Below, one piece after another: positions 23,171-34,986 of a DNA stretch of 64,000 nt. The notes under the pieces were generated by a model. The model ran no database searches. It saw only the letters and a program-made list of their open reading frames with translations, and was not told the DNA's origin. The stretch comes from Mrakia gelida (lineage: Eukaryota > Basidiomycota > Tremellomycetes > Cystofilobasidiales > Mrakiaceae): positions 868,001 to 932,000 of the forward strand of contig BRON01000015.1 in NCBI GenBank assembly GCA_024345305.1. The letters are read 5' to 3'. Made by a program: the position numbers and the translations under genes. The number at the start of each line of letters is the position of its first letter. The first letter of the stretch is position 1.

Positions 23171-24548
23171 GAGAGGTGGGCTGAACTGGAGGAGAGGAGT
23201 TTTGGGTGAGCTCAACGTTTCCGCTTTGAATCCTTCCTTTGCCTCGCTCCGACTCGGTTCTAACGACTTGCCGTGCTCTATCCCCCTCTCCAGCTCGTCT
23301 CTCTCCAGTCTATCTTCGAGTTGTCATCGCATCTTCTCTTTCCTTGTGAGTCTCGACTCTCCCTGCTCCTCGCGTCTCGTTTCGCCCTCCCTCTCGCTCG
23401 CCCGAGCTGACCTCCTCGTCCCTCAGACTTTTCTTATCGCACACTCGGTTTGTTCATCTCTCCCACACACCCTCTAGTCCTCTTGCTTTCGTCGGAACGG
23501 AATGAGTATGCCTGTGCCTGTGCTCGTTTCATATCGACGTGAAAGCAGAACATGCTGGACCACACGAAGCGAAGCGGTGAGTTTTCTCTCATCTCGTTTT
23601 CATTCCTGTTCTTTCCTCGCTGGGAGCTGATTACTTCGCTTTCCCTTCCTCCTTCATCGTAGACTCTCGCCGTCGTTTCACCTGCCTATCTATCTGTCCT
23701 CTCAAAACCCCCGCGACGCTCGTCCGGAAGGGAAGAGAACAACAAAACAAACAAAGTCGAGGTCTCGGACGCGCCTTCCTTTCCCCTTCGGATCTCGCCT
23801 GCCTTCCCTCAGGTTCGCCCTTTCTTGCTAGGTCGAAGCACAGGTGAGTACTCATCCCTCTCCACCTTCCTCCCTCCTCGAAGTTTTTCCATGAGAGGAG
23901 GGAGGGTGACCGACATCGAGATTGGGCGGGTGAGGTGAACGAAGGTTGAAAAAGGGGTGGTCAAACGAAACGCATGTCAGCCGACCCTGTCTCGCCTTCC
24001 CTCCTTTGTTCTCTGTGTCTGCTGGCCGCTGGTTCCCTTGGCTCCTTCCATCGTCTCGCTCCTCTCTGTTCATCGAAGGAGGAGAAAGAGAGCGAGCGAG
24101 CGAGAGGAGAGGAGCAGACGAGACGAGACGCGCTGAGCTGAGCTGACCTACTCGTTTATCTTCGTCCTTCCCTCGGCGTCTTACCAAGATCTCGTTTTCG
24201 GAGCGCATGAGGAGGTGAGTCCAGCCCTTTCGGAAGCGAGCGAGCCCGAAGATGCGAAATGTGAGGGAGAGAGGGAGGCGGTGAAGGGAGGTTTGAACTC
24301 AACGCTCACTCGGTTCCCCCTTCCTTCCTTCCCTCCCTCTTCCCTTCACGTTTCTTGTTCTCGCTAGCATTCAATAACGGTTCGTCCTTCTTTCTCATCT
24401 TCTGGCTTCCCTCTTTCTCGATCTGACGTTGTGTGGCTGTCAAATTTTCCGCGCTCGTTCTACAGACTTCAACGAAACGACGACTCCCCCTCCAATCGAC
24501 TCCACTCCACTCGACTCCCCTTCCCTCTTCCCTCCTTCTGCTCTTCGA
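23171..24548. promoter_or_regulatory. Intergenic region with probable leader introns upstream of the Zn2Cys6 gene
   Basis: Several good intron signals follow each other on the plus strand: donors GTGAGT near 23579, 23844 and 24211, and acceptors near 23661 (CATCGTAG) and 24465 (TTCTACAG). This suggests a long, multiply spliced 5' leader of the downstream transcription factor, or additional coding exons I cannot assemble in phase. No independent gene was recognised. Confidence 0.4.
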
Positions 24549-26726
24549 ATGTGCTCGCGAGACGACTTCTCTTCCCCTCATCAACTACACTATCAACATC
24601 CTACGACGACGTACTCGCAATCATCTCAACTTTCACGACTTCCTCATCGACGCCCCTCCCTCTCGTACCAACAGCAGCTCTTCCCTCTCCCCCCTCCTCC
24701 TGCTCTCCTCCAAGGGAGCGTGACCAACTCGGCTTACTCCTCTCACCATCAACCTCAACTCCTCCTCCCTTCAGGACAGTACGAGTACGCTCTCAGCTCA
24801 GATCGAACAAACGGGCTCGGAGTGAGTTTCGACCCGGAAGACGCCCAGGGAGGACCGTACGAGGACGAAGCTGGAGCGGGAGAAGAACCCTGGAGAGGAG
24901 GAGCGGACGAGTCGTATTCGGATCTTGGGAGGAGGGAACGAGGGATCGAGTGGCAGGGCTGTGATCCTTCTACGGCGAGGTATAGGCAGGAAGATGGGGA
25001 CGAGTTCGGATCGGACGGTCAGTCGCGAGGAGGTTGGAACGAAACGACCTACTCGTCGTCGCATCAGCTGGTTCAAGACGCATACGACCATCTTTCTCAA
25101 CACCAACACCCTCACCAACACCACCTCTCCTACTCCCTCCCTCTCGACTACGCCGGCGCCAGCTTCGAGTACTCCTCCAACCCTCCCTCCTTCAGCGCGT
25201 CGTCGTCGAACGGTCCTTTCCCATCCTCGACCACTCCCATCCCTTTCAAACAACCCTCCTCGTCCTCCTCTTTCGACCCTTATTCCAACCCCTCCCTCCC
25301 ACCTCGATCCTTCTCCTACGACGGCTACGGTCCCACCTACATCCAACGACCTCCTCCCACCCGCTCCACAACCGTCCCAGTCAAGTTCGTCCCTCATCAA
25401 CCCATCCTCGCCACTTCCCTCCTCCCTCCTCCTCCTCCTCCCACTTCCCACGAACGTCACTCCCACTCCCACCACCATCAGCATCGACGACAAACCTCCT
25501 TCGACCACCATCCTCGCCATCACACAGGAAGCGGCAACAACGCTCCTCTCCTCTCCCCTTCCTCCAACTCAACCTTCTCCTCCCAATCCGTCACAACCAA
25601 CTCAACAGTCTTCTCCACGCCCAACACCTCCTACGCGAAGACGGCGCTCATCCCTCCTCAGTCGCCAACGCTCTACCAACCCGTCGGAGAAGGACTCGTC
25701 GGGTACTCTCCCAGGGGCGAACCGGATCAACAACAGCAACAAGGGCTTCTCCTTTCGTTCGAGCACGAGCACCACACCGACGACGAGCAGGGACGCGACG
25801 AGTTCTACCATCATCTCGAAGCGTTCGATTCGGATCAGGATCAGGGAATCGGGGGTGGAGGGACGGAGGAAGGGTTGGTCGATCTGAACGTCGTCGGGGG
25901 GGGAGCGTCGTCGAAGAGGAAGGCGGCGGCGGACGACGACGACGAAGAGGGGGAGAGGGTTGGGGAGAGGGAGGAGAAGGAGGGAGGAGAAGGAGCGGTG
26001 GTGATCCTCACGAAGGCTGGGAAACCGAGGAAGAAGAAGGGGAAGGCTATTGTTGCTTGTGAGGTGAGTTTCGAGTTCGAGTTTCGACGCGATCTTTCTG
26101 TTTCTCGAGTTTGGTTGACGCGGTGAGAGATCAATGGTTGGGCTGAATCGACGCTTTTGGACCTCGTGTGGGTTCTTGTGTTTGTTTGCCAGGAATGTCG
26201 AAGATTGAAGATGCGAGTGAGTTGTGCGATTCCGTTCCGTTCGTCTCGCAGCGAGTCGAATCGGTGCGACGACGCGTTCGCTTCGCTCTCGCTCCCTTGC
26301 TGACCTTACCTCTTTTCGCCTTTCTTCGCAAGTGCGACAACAAAGTCCCCTGCTCTTCCTGCATCGGTCGAGGATGTCCCTCCATCTGTCCTCATGGAAC
26401 GCTCGCGAATCTCAAAGGTCCGTTCGTTCGAACCCTCTCCCTCTGTCTTTCCCTCTCGTCCCGTCCTCCCACTCACTCAGTTTCGTTCGTTGGATCGACC
26501 CGCAGGCAAACGTCTCGTCCTAAGCGACACCGTCTCCCTCCACGCTCGAATCACCGCTCTCGAAACAGCCCTCGCTATCAGCTACGCGAGGGAACACCCT
26601 TCCTGGTCGTCGTCCTCGTCGGGAGGAAACAAGAAGTCCAAGTCTTCGGCGGCGGCGGTGGAGAGGACCCACCCCCTCCTCGTCAAAGAAGCTCTCGTTG
26701 CGGAGACGGATTCGAAGGCGAGGTAG
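24549..26726 (+). CDS. Zn(II)2Cys6 transcription factor with C-terminal DNA-binding domain
   Basis: The start is MCSRDDFSSP at 24549; an in-frame ATG at 24429 is possible but lies before an acceptor-like site. Exons 24549-26063, 26193-26216, 26333-26417 and 26506-26726 join in phase (614 residues). Residues 1-480 are low-complexity: Ser, Pro, Gln and His runs, with an acidic/basic segment DDDDEEGE and basic KPRKKKGK. The binuclear cluster is assembled from three exons: ACEECRRLKMR|CDNKVPC-SSC, then IGRGCPSIC, with spacing C-x2-C-x6-C-x5-C-x2-C-x8-C. The segment that follows (GKRLVLSDTVSLHARITALETAL) matches the linker and dimerisation helix of basidiomycete factors. The protein ends about 80 residues after the cluster, so the usual fungal-specific regulatory domain is missing downstream. 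Exon 2 is only 24 nt. Confidence 0.8.
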
Positions 26727-27361
26727 TCGCGTCTTCGTTTCGTTTCGTTTTCGTTCTCGTTTCTCTTTCGTCCGTATTCGCGTCCAGCAGGCACGGACCT
26801 GTCCCCTTTATTCCCCTCCCCTTTCTTCTCATCCTCCCATACCCTATCCTAGCTTAGCCTTTTCCACTCTCATCACGACCCTCCCCTCTGTATCCCTTCC
26901 GGACTCCCTCTCATCTAGTTCGTTTCCTTCCCGTTTAACGACCGTCTCGACCCACACACACACGATCGCCTCCAACCCTCACTCGTTGTATCACCTCCAC
27001 GCCGCACGCACCACGATCCTCGCACTATGCTTATCTCTTGTTGAACGTTTCGATTACTTAGCTATCCTACATTCTGATCTCAGCATCGTCCTACACAATC
27101 TAAAACCCCTGTTGGACTCCTTCTCGCGTCGTCTCGACTCTCGATTTGTTTTCTCTATAGCAACCGACGAATTGATGTTTTTCTTGTAGAAGAGAGAAAG
27201 AGAGAGAAAATCCGTGATATTCTAAAGGGCAAATGCAAAACGAAACTAGACTATCTCGACCCCAAAACGACGACGACGACCACAACCTCGGACGCGACTC
27301 GACTTGACTGAGCTCGCTCGTCCATTTTTATGTAAGAGAGGAAAGAGAAAGGAAAGGGGTA
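26727..27361. other. Convergent intergenic region
   Basis: This spacer lies between the stops of the Zn2Cys6 gene and QCR2. It is CT-rich in its first half, becoming more AT-rich around 27040-27240, as expected for two 3' UTRs. No gene was seen. Confidence 0.4.
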
Positions 27362-29554
27362 TTAAAGTCCGACTTCGTCCTGGTGAGAAAAAGAAGGAGA
27401 GGGAGGGGGAGTCAGCGAGCGAAAGGAGGAGAGGGAAGGAACGAGGGAAGGGAAAAGGGACGAACAGCGTAAGCCATCTGTCCTAGACGCGCGACCGAGA
27501 CGACCGAGGGCTTCGACTTGATGAGCTCCGCGAGGACCTGAGAGAGAGGAAAGACGAGGAAGAGGATCAGCGAAGAAGGCTCGAGCCACGAGGGAAACGA
27601 AAGGGAACGAAACGAACCTTGGTGACGGCCTGAGGAGTGAGAGCGTCCAGCGACTTGAGGGTATCCTCGCACGAGGGGATGTTCTTTCCGAAGACCTGTT
27701 GTGAACGAGCGAGCGAGAGAGAAAGGTCAGCGAACGGAGACGAGAAGGAGAGAGGGGAAGAGCACGACTGACCTGCGAAGCCAAAGCCTCACGAACCCCA
27801 TCGGCGGTCTCCCACTTCTGCGCAACCTCCAACTTAGCCTGCCCGACCGCCCTCTTCAACGACGCAGCATCCACCTTCAATCCCTTGAGAACCTTCACGA
27901 CCTCCCCAGCAGCGGACGACAGCCTCTTGCTTCCCTCAGCAGTGACCTCGACGACCAACAGTCCCGCGTCCGAGTAAGGAGCAACGAAGGCCGAAGCCTT
28001 GGTTCCCTCTCCAACGATATCGGCGGCGTCCTTGAGCGGCGACGACGACGACCACTTGAGGGAGGAGGTGAGGGTTCCGAGGAGGTAAGGGAGGATGAGG
28101 TGTTCGGGTTTAGGGGAGGAGGTGATGGGGTAGGCGATGACGAACGTAGGCTCGACCTCAGGGAGGGAGTGCAGATCCAAAGCGATTCGCTTCTCTCCTC
28201 CAAAGTAGACCTTGGTCTTCTCCAACCCCTTCTCAGCAGACTTTCCATCGAGCTTGTCCTGATCGAGCGCCTCGGCCAAGACGTGCTTGACGAGGTTCTC
28301 GAGCTTCTCCTGCGAAAGTCCGGTTCCGACGATTCCAATCTCTCGCTTGAGAGCGGAAGCCCAGAGCTCTCGAACGTCGAGGATCCCGACGGGCTCGTCC
28401 TTGGAGGCGTAGAGCGAGGATCCGAGTCCGGATCGGAAGGAGAGCTCGTGAGCGGCTTCGAAGGCGTGGACGGAGGGGAGGGAGTTGGCAGCGAGGGTTT
28501 CGAGAGCGACGGTGTTGACGGTGGATTCGTGGAGTTCGTGGTTGAGGTGTCGAGCGGTGAGGGCGGAGGTGAGGAGTTGGAGGACCGTTTTCCTGCGAAC
28601 GAAGGAGTGAACGAGCGGGAAGGGAGTCAAGTCAGAGAAAGGTGGGTCGAACGCGTCAAGAGCGAGGGAGGATGGAGGAGCGAAGGGAAGAATCGGAGAC
28701 TCACTCGTCTCCTTTGAGGCACTCGGCGGTGAGGAGGAGGTGCTCTCGGGTGAGGGTAGCGGAGAGGGTAGCTCCAATGTGCTCAGCCTCTCGAACGGTA
28801 GCGAGGGCTGAAGAGTGGGCGTTGCTCTGGATGAGAAGGGAAGGAAGGGAAGCGAAAGAAAGAAAGGGCAAACGTCAGCTTCGAGGAAGGGGAGGAGCGA
28901 GGAGAGGGATGGGCTGTAGAGGGAGAACGGGGTTGCTCCAACGGGATCGAAGGATATCCATGAGCACGGTAGACCCCTTAGAATCAGATGAAGTTGATTC
29001 CGAGGGTCTAGCAGCGAGGATAGGGTAGGAAAGAGGGCGGTTCGGGGGGGACCTTCCTCTCCTTTTGAGCTCGACCTCGAGCTCGACTCGACTCTCTTCT
29101 CCTCCTACCCTTGCCCTTCCTTCCAGAGATAGAAGAAGGGTAGACACTCGGAGCCCAAGCAGCTCGCTCGCCCCCTCAGCGTCGTAAAACCTCCAAGGGT
29201 CCCCCCTTGAACGATCTCTGCTATCTGAGCTCAACCCCCCTTCCTCCCTTGTCCATCTTTTTCCCTCCCTCGTCCTCGCTCCTCGTCCTCCTCCCTTTCC
29301 CTACCTCCTCCCTTCTTTTCAAACGAAACTGGACTGACCTTAAAAGCAAAGTTCTTCAACACAGCGGCCACCCCCGCCTTGGACTCGTATCTTGATCCAG
29401 TCTTGAGGACGAGGGAGATCGAAGAGGTGTATCCTCCGTGGTCGTGCGAAACCACTCGAAGGGTAGGAGTCAACTGGTTGATCGACAGAGAGGCAGCTCG
29501 AGTGAGAGAAGCAGCCGTGGAGGGAGACCGACGAGGAAGGACGGAGGGGAGCAT
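27362..29554 (-). CDS. QCR2: Cytochrome bc1 complex core subunit 2 (peptidase M16 fold)
   Basis: This is a mitochondrial inner-membrane complex III core protein, related to the processing peptidases but without the catalytic metal site. The start MLPSVLPRR opens a typical basic, Ser/Ala-rich presequence. It is followed by SHDHGGYTSSISLVLKTGSRYE and AGVAAVLKNFAFK, which match the first M16 domain of QCR2, then TVREAEHIGATLSATLTREH. The middle exon runs about 770 nt without interruption (RKTVLQLL to REALASQ). The C-terminus has VVSVARLGQMAYAV and a short last exon ending DEVGL. No HxxEH motif is visible, as expected for QCR2 rather than MPP-beta. The first intron (28827-29338) is 512 nt, about five times the local norm, and contains a hairpin; see findings. 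Confidence 0.88.
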
Positions 29555-29789
29555 GGCGAGGGGGGGAGGGAGGGGGAGGAGGAGAAGGGAGGAAGGGAGG
29601 GGCGAGGGGAGAAGTCGGATGGAGAGGGTTGGGAGGAGGAGAGAGAAGTTCGGAGCGAGCGGATTGGCTCGTGGGGAGGAGCGCGTCGTCGGAAAATAAG
29701 GAGAGAAAGGTTTTCTGCTTCGCCTTGGGAAGATTGTCAGAGTCGAATAGCATCGACGATGAAGATGCATAGAGAGAAAAAAAAGGGAG

Positions 29790-32427
29790 CTAAAGGTCCT
29801 TCAAAGCTGCCTGGTGAACGCGATCCTTCTCCTCTTCCTTCAACCTCTCGGCTTCGTCTTTGTCTTCTTGCTCGCAGACCTGGGGAGTGCGTCAACCACG
29901 AAGGACATTTCGAAACTCGGTCAGCTCGAGTTCTCCGCCCGCGAGTCCGGCGAGAAAGAAGGAGGAAAAGGAGAAAAGACGACGCACCTCGACGTCCAAA
30001 GGGAAGTTTAAGATCGCGGCCACTCCTGTCAGTTGATCGAGTTCTGGGAGACCAAGTTGATGGACGATATCAGCTACGTTCTTCTTCGAGTGTGCAAAAA
30101 GGCGGGAAGACTCACGTTTCCCACTCTCGTGCATGCTCGAAAAGATCAAAGCCTCTCCTCCCTTCGCCCTCACGTCGTCGACGAGGGCGACGTAACGTTT
30201 CCGTTGGACGACGTCGCTTGACCTGGGGCACAGAGATATCAACATTCGTCAGCTCTCGAATGAAGGGGAGGTGCAAGAAGTGGGAAGGTTTCTGCTCACC
30301 GGAAAAGAGCGTCGCTGATGAGAAGGGTACCGACGGCTCCTCGATCGACAGCGAGGGCGACGTGATCTGGACCGTACCAAGCTCGTAGCTCGTCGGAGCC
30401 GAGCATCTTGTGGAACCTGAGCGAAGGCGAGGAGACGATAAGGTCAGCCAAGAGGACATTGAGACGAGATGGAGAGAACCGAGTCGACGCGACATACTTC
30501 TCGAGCATCATTCCCTCCCTGGCGTATTTGGTTCCAGATAGCAGAGCGGCGACCTGAAGCGAAGCGAAAGATAGCACGACTCAGGATCGAATTTCGAACA
30601 CTATCCGAGCTGGCGGCGAAAGAAACCCGCTCGACTCGCACTCACCTCAGGACTCCTCAAAGCCTCGACCAGCGCGTGGACATGACTCGTCGAGGTATGG
30701 ACTCGGACCCACTTCGCCCGACTCTGCATGAGAGGTTTATTGCTCGTTCGAACGGCCTCGGCGAAGATGTAGTCGAACACCTGCGAAAACGAAGAGGGAA
30801 GAACGCGTCAATTTCGACGATCGAACGAACGAGGAGGGGATGTAGAGGTACGAACTCCGTCTTTGGTGAATCCAGGAGAAGCAAGGACGATAGCTTTTAA
30901 AGTGGTGAAAGGGAGATGACGAAGGACAGCTTCGTAGAGGGTCTTGTAGAATCGATCGAGAGCCTGCAAGACGAGGAAGGGAGGGTCGAAAGCAATCGCG
31001 GGAAGATCAGATCCTGAGGGCGACGAGGACGCCGAGAATCGGCGGGAAGAATTGAAGGAGTCTCGAAGATGAGGAATAGAGGGAGAAAAGAAGACTGACC
31101 TTCTCGTGAACTCCAGAGGCTCCTTTCCTCTTCCTCGGAACGGGCACGTCTATCCGTTGTCGAACGATCGTCATGTGCTCCGTCAGGAGGCAGACCGTTG
31201 CTACACCTAAGTAGAAGAGCGACGAAGCGATGAGTGTGTGAGAGGTTTGAAGGTCGTGGCTCGTTGACGAGTCGAGGAAGGAGAGGGGGCGACAAGAGAC
31301 GAAGAGACGGACCTTCTCCACACACGATGGCACCGATCTCAGCTCCTCTCCCGTCTGCTGTAGCATCCTCTATACGAGCCAAGGCTACGGAATCCCATCC
31401 ATCCTCTTTCCACAAGTCGAAGTCGCGGTTGGCTGGTCATGAGGAGTGGAGGAGAGGTCAGATTCGGCGACGCGAGATGAAGCTGAGCACGAACGAAGAA
31501 GGCGTTGTCGCATGCGAGGGCGCCATGAGGTGGGACGAACCTTCCAGATCTAGTGTGTGATAAGCTCCATTCCTAACGTGAGCGTTCTCTCTCGTCACTG
31601 GACCAGAGATGTGAAGAGTCGAGGTCGCTTCCGGAGGGAGAGTTGAAGCGGAGAAGGAGGTGGTGGCAGGAGCTGGAAGAGGTGGGCCGTAGACGGTCTG
31701 TTCGAAAAGAGAAGATGATAAAGGTAAGCGATACGATGAACAGGAGATGAATCGGTTCGCTGCTCGCCTCGACCTCGACGTTGAGAGGTTGAGACGAGGT
31801 GGGCTGAATCGAAAAGGGAGGGAGGAGGAGGGAGGAGAGCTGACCTTGACGACTTTCACGGTGAGAAGGGTTCGGACTCGAGACGTTTCGACTGATCCAG
31901 TTGCTGATTCAGTCTTGACTCCTCTGATATCAGGGTGCAAATGAAGGGGGAGGGGTCAGCAAGAGGATGAACAGAAGCGAGAGCGGTGGAGATGTGTTGA
32001 GCTTCGATCCCTTCCCTCTCGCCTTCCTGCCGCTCCTGCCACGCTCTCAAAACTCGAGGAACGAAGACCGAGATCATAGAATTCGAAGAACTCACCGTAC
32101 CGTGGTAGCTCTGACCTCGTCTCCCTGTGGAGGTAGAAGCAAAGCAGAAGGAGGAGAGTCAGAGCGAGCTCACCGTCCCTGTGCTCCCCGACCCTTGGTG
32201 AAGAAGCTCTTCACTCACGACCGCGATCAGGTTGTAGATATGCCACATATCCTCGTCGTCCTCTGGACGCAGCTTGACGTATCCCTGAAAGGTAGAAGGC
32301 AAGCAGGGGAGGAGAAAGAGCGAAAAACATGACGTCAGGAAACGAAGGAAGGAAGGATGAGGAAGGAGGAGGGAGAGGTCGAGCTCACAGAGCCGTCCTT
32401 CTCGATCTGTTTCTTGATGAGCTTCAT
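29790..32427 (-). CDS. DOM34: Ribosome rescue factor Dom34/Pelota
   Basis: With Hbs1, Dom34 releases stalled ribosomes in no-go and non-stop decay. The start [13 protein letters not shown] at 32427 is the family start. At least ten short exons join: [31 protein letters not shown], then [26 protein letters not shown], a central-domain exon with [47 protein letters not shown], then [19 protein letters not shown] and the C-terminal [16 protein letters not shown]. The eRF1 GGQ loop is absent, as in all Pelota proteins; the PGF motif of the central domain is present. A last exon adds a Lys/Glu-rich tail ([13 protein letters not shown]) that ends at 29790. The QCR2 start is 235 bp downstream, on the same strand. 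Confidence 0.92.
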
Positions 32428-33022
32428 AGCGAGCTCCTGATGGTTTGGAAGGCGTGTACGATGAGTTTGAAAACGATAGAAGTGGAGTTGTCGCTTTGAG
32501 GCGGTCGATGGGGATGGCGAAACAAGTCGCTCGAGGAGGAGAGCCTTTGGCTTCGAACCGTCACAGTCTTCCAGTCCGCTTTGCCTGCTTCACCGCTACC
32601 TTTGGAACTCGGAAATGTTCGCCGAGGTTAGCAGGATTTACGCTTGCATCTGTGGACTCTTGGCTGGACGTAGAACTGGTTTGGGCGGTTGCAGGAAGCC
32701 AGGAAAGGGAAGCACCCGGGGAGTCTCCTCCCGTCGACATCCCTCAAGAGCCCTCTCTCGATATCCTGCTTCCTTTTCCGAGCTTGTGAAGGTCCAATCT
32801 GAGATTTGTCCTGAGGGGTCTCGCCTCTGTTTCTTTTCTCGGTTCACGGGGCTCTTCCTTGACAACTTGTCGCCTCGAGAGCGGACCTCGCTACGACGCG
32901 TCGACCTTTCGCTCCTCCTCGCTTTTCGGCCCCTTCGCATGCCTATATTCCCGCAGAACTTTTTTCAAAACACGACCCCAAGTTGCTTGTAGGGTACATG
33001 GCCAACCAGTTTCACACTAGTC
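32428..33022. other. Intergenic region upstream of DOM34
   Basis: This must contain the DOM34 promoter at its left end. ORFs on the plus strand (32445-32992) have no recognisable content. An ACGCGT lies at 32895. The right end borders the conserved repeat copy. Confidence 0.35.
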
Positions 33023-33206
33023 GTCACAACTCGAGCGCGAACGAAGGGTTAGCCCAACAAGCTAAGAGCTCCCAGATTGACTATCTTTCCCAGGCGTGCC
33101 AACACGACCCCGGATCGAGACCCACAGAGGGGCATTCCCTTACGATTCGACTCTTTTTGCCACTCGATTTCGGTCCGTTTGAGTTTGAACCGAGGATTCG
33201 AACGAC
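33023..33206 (+). repeat. Inverted-repeat copy 1; candidate structured Pol III RNA gene
   Basis: About 184 bases match, in inverted orientation, 39590-39770. The core 33041-33130 is identical to the other copy except for one base. Signals in this orientation: an A-box-like TAGCCCAACAAG at 33050, a sequence fitting the B-box consensus GWTCRANNC (GATCGAGAC) at 33113, and a TTTTT tract at 33154-33158, also kept in the other copy. Three short hairpins can form in the core: TTAGC/GCTAA with loop CCAACAA, AGAT/ATCT with loop TGACT, and CGTG/CACG with loop CCAA. The single core difference (C to T) turns a G-C pair of the third hairpin into G-U and keeps pairing. It does not fold as a tRNA and does not match 5S rRNA as I know it. 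Changes outside the core do not favour synonymous positions, which argues against coding. Confidence 0.5.
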
Positions 33207-33462
33207 GTGCCTTTCTTCGAGTTCGTGAGTTTCTCGTTCGCGTCCCGAACCGAGGGAGTTCGTTCTCTTTCTCGAGTTATGTATAGCCTAGTCATTCAGG
33301 GCGAAGACACTGAGATCAACCTCTACAAGGGTCGAGAGAAGAGATCGAGAGCTCAGCTCGACGCGTCTTGCTCCGGCCCTCTCTCTCTCTCGCCAACCAG
33401 CGACGCTCCAGACCTTCCAACAGAGAAAAAACGCAATTCCCATCGTACTCATCTGATCTCAT

Positions 33463-34311
33463 CTACTTCTCATCCTCTCCCTTTCCCTTCGCCTTCTCCT
33501 CCTCCTCCATCTCCAACCTAACCTCCTTCCTCCAGAACATCTGCTCCCTCCAATCCGCCTGACGCTTCTGAATCCTCTTCCTCGACTTGTCCTTCTCCTC
33601 CTCCGTCCCCTCCATCTTCGCGACCTTCTCCTCCATCTCCCTCTCAGACTTCTCATCCCACTCCTCCATCGTCAACTTATCCTCCTCCTCGCTCAACCCA
33701 TTCGCGATCTGTCTCCTCGCCTTCTCCTTCCTCCTCAGCACTCGACGAGAGGGAGTGTCGAATCGGGAGTCGAGGTCTTTGAGGAAGGCCGTACGGACGG
33801 AGGGGTTCTCGACGTTGAGAGCTCGAGTGAGGTTCTTGATGAGGAAGCGTTGGTGGAGGAGCTCGTGGTTGAGGGGGTCCATGGCAGGGAAGGATCGGGC
33901 TTCGTCTCGGGCGGTTTTGAGGGCGGAGGCTAGCTTTATCAGGTCGGGAGTGTCGAGGGAGATGAAGAAGTTGGGAGGGAAGATGAACTTGGGGGGAAGG
34001 GGCTGTCAAGCGAGGAACGAGGAAGGAGAAGAACGACAACGAGGAGGATGGAGGGAGAGAGGAGGTCAGCTCTCTCTCGTTTCTCGACCAAAAACGCAGA
34101 CGGAAGCGATCTTTTTGGCATCAAAGTGGGCCAAGAGAGATGCAAAAGAGCTCACCGCATCGTGCCAGAGGGAAGGAGTGCTGGAGATGGGCCTGGCGAC
34201 GAAGAGGGAGGTCGAAGGGAGGTGAAGCTGAGGAGCCGCTAGAGCTGAACGTCGTCCTGCCGTGGAAGCGAAGGTTTTAAGGGCCAAGCGTGTCGAGGAG
34301 GTAAGAGACAT
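33463..34311 (-). CDS. Predicted mitochondrial protein, paralogue of the gene at 50876-51731
   Basis: Two exons (34311-34156 and 34002-33463) join in phase to 231 residues. The N-terminus (MSLTSSTRLALKTFASTAGRR) is a typical basic, Ser/Ala-rich mitochondrial presequence. The mature part has FIFPPNFFISLDTPDLI, then NHELLHQRFLIKNLTRAL and a basic/acidic helical region RRKEKARRQIANGLSEEED followed by LTMEEWDEKSER. It is Lys/Glu-rich to the end (GEDEK). The segment RRKEKARRQ...EEWDE shares about 15 of 28 residues with the protein at 50876, so the two are distant paralogues. I do not recognise the family; the charged helical tail would suit a mitoribosomal or assembly protein, but that is only a guess. 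Confidence 0.75.
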
Positions 34312-34986
34312 GAGGGTGGAGCAACGAGGTTGGAAGAGCAGGAGTGTTGGGCTAGAGAGCGAGAAAGAAGGAAAGAACGAAAGGGAAGGGAAGGAGGCAA
34401 GGTCAGCTCGAACAACTTTCGAATTCGTTCGCTACTCGTCTTCTGCAACAAGCAAGTACAGTCCGACTTACGAGATCCGGGTAGTTGTCCTAAGGTTTTA
34501 CCGAGTAGCTTGCAGAGAGAAGAGCGGGTGCGGACGAGAATAAGGAGGTGGTGGTGGTCTTGAGCAGGTCGAGCTCACCGTCTTCCTTCCTTCAAACGAG
34601 CTCGACGTCCTCGTTTGGGTTTGCCTCCGTCTTTCTCTCCGGACCTTTTCCCGAGCAACTCAATCAAGTTCAGCAGATCTCAATATCGAAAAGCGAACGG
34701 AAAACTAGCAGGCGGAAAAAAGGGAATCGAGACGGACGGCGTAGGGAAACGAAAAGAGTAGAAACGTGTCGCGAAAAGCGTACAGAGCAGGAGATGTAGA
34801 TCGATAACAGAGAGGGCGAGGGAGACTAAAAAGGGTCAGAACTAAGAGTGAGGCGAGAGGTAGATAGTATAAGGAAAGCGATGTGGTGCTAGCGAGAGAT
34901 GGAGATGAATAGCGAGGAGAGTCGAGTCCGGATGAAGCGACCAAACGAAGAGGGAAGGGAAGGGATGAACGAGCCGACGAGGGAGT
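34312..34986. other. Intergenic region between SRK1 stop and the mitochondrial-protein start
   Basis: Both neighbours are on the minus strand. The segment next to 34311 contains a GTGAGC/CAG-like intron signal on the minus strand that could belong to a spliced leader. Nothing else was supported. Confidence 0.35.

Noticed and set aside
32983..33228. Repeat copy 1 as a small protein gene (frame with LAQQAKSSQIDYL)
   Set aside because: The same frame is open in copy 2, but the differences are mostly non-synonymous outside the core and there is a conserved T5 tract, so an RNA or non-coding repeat is more likely.
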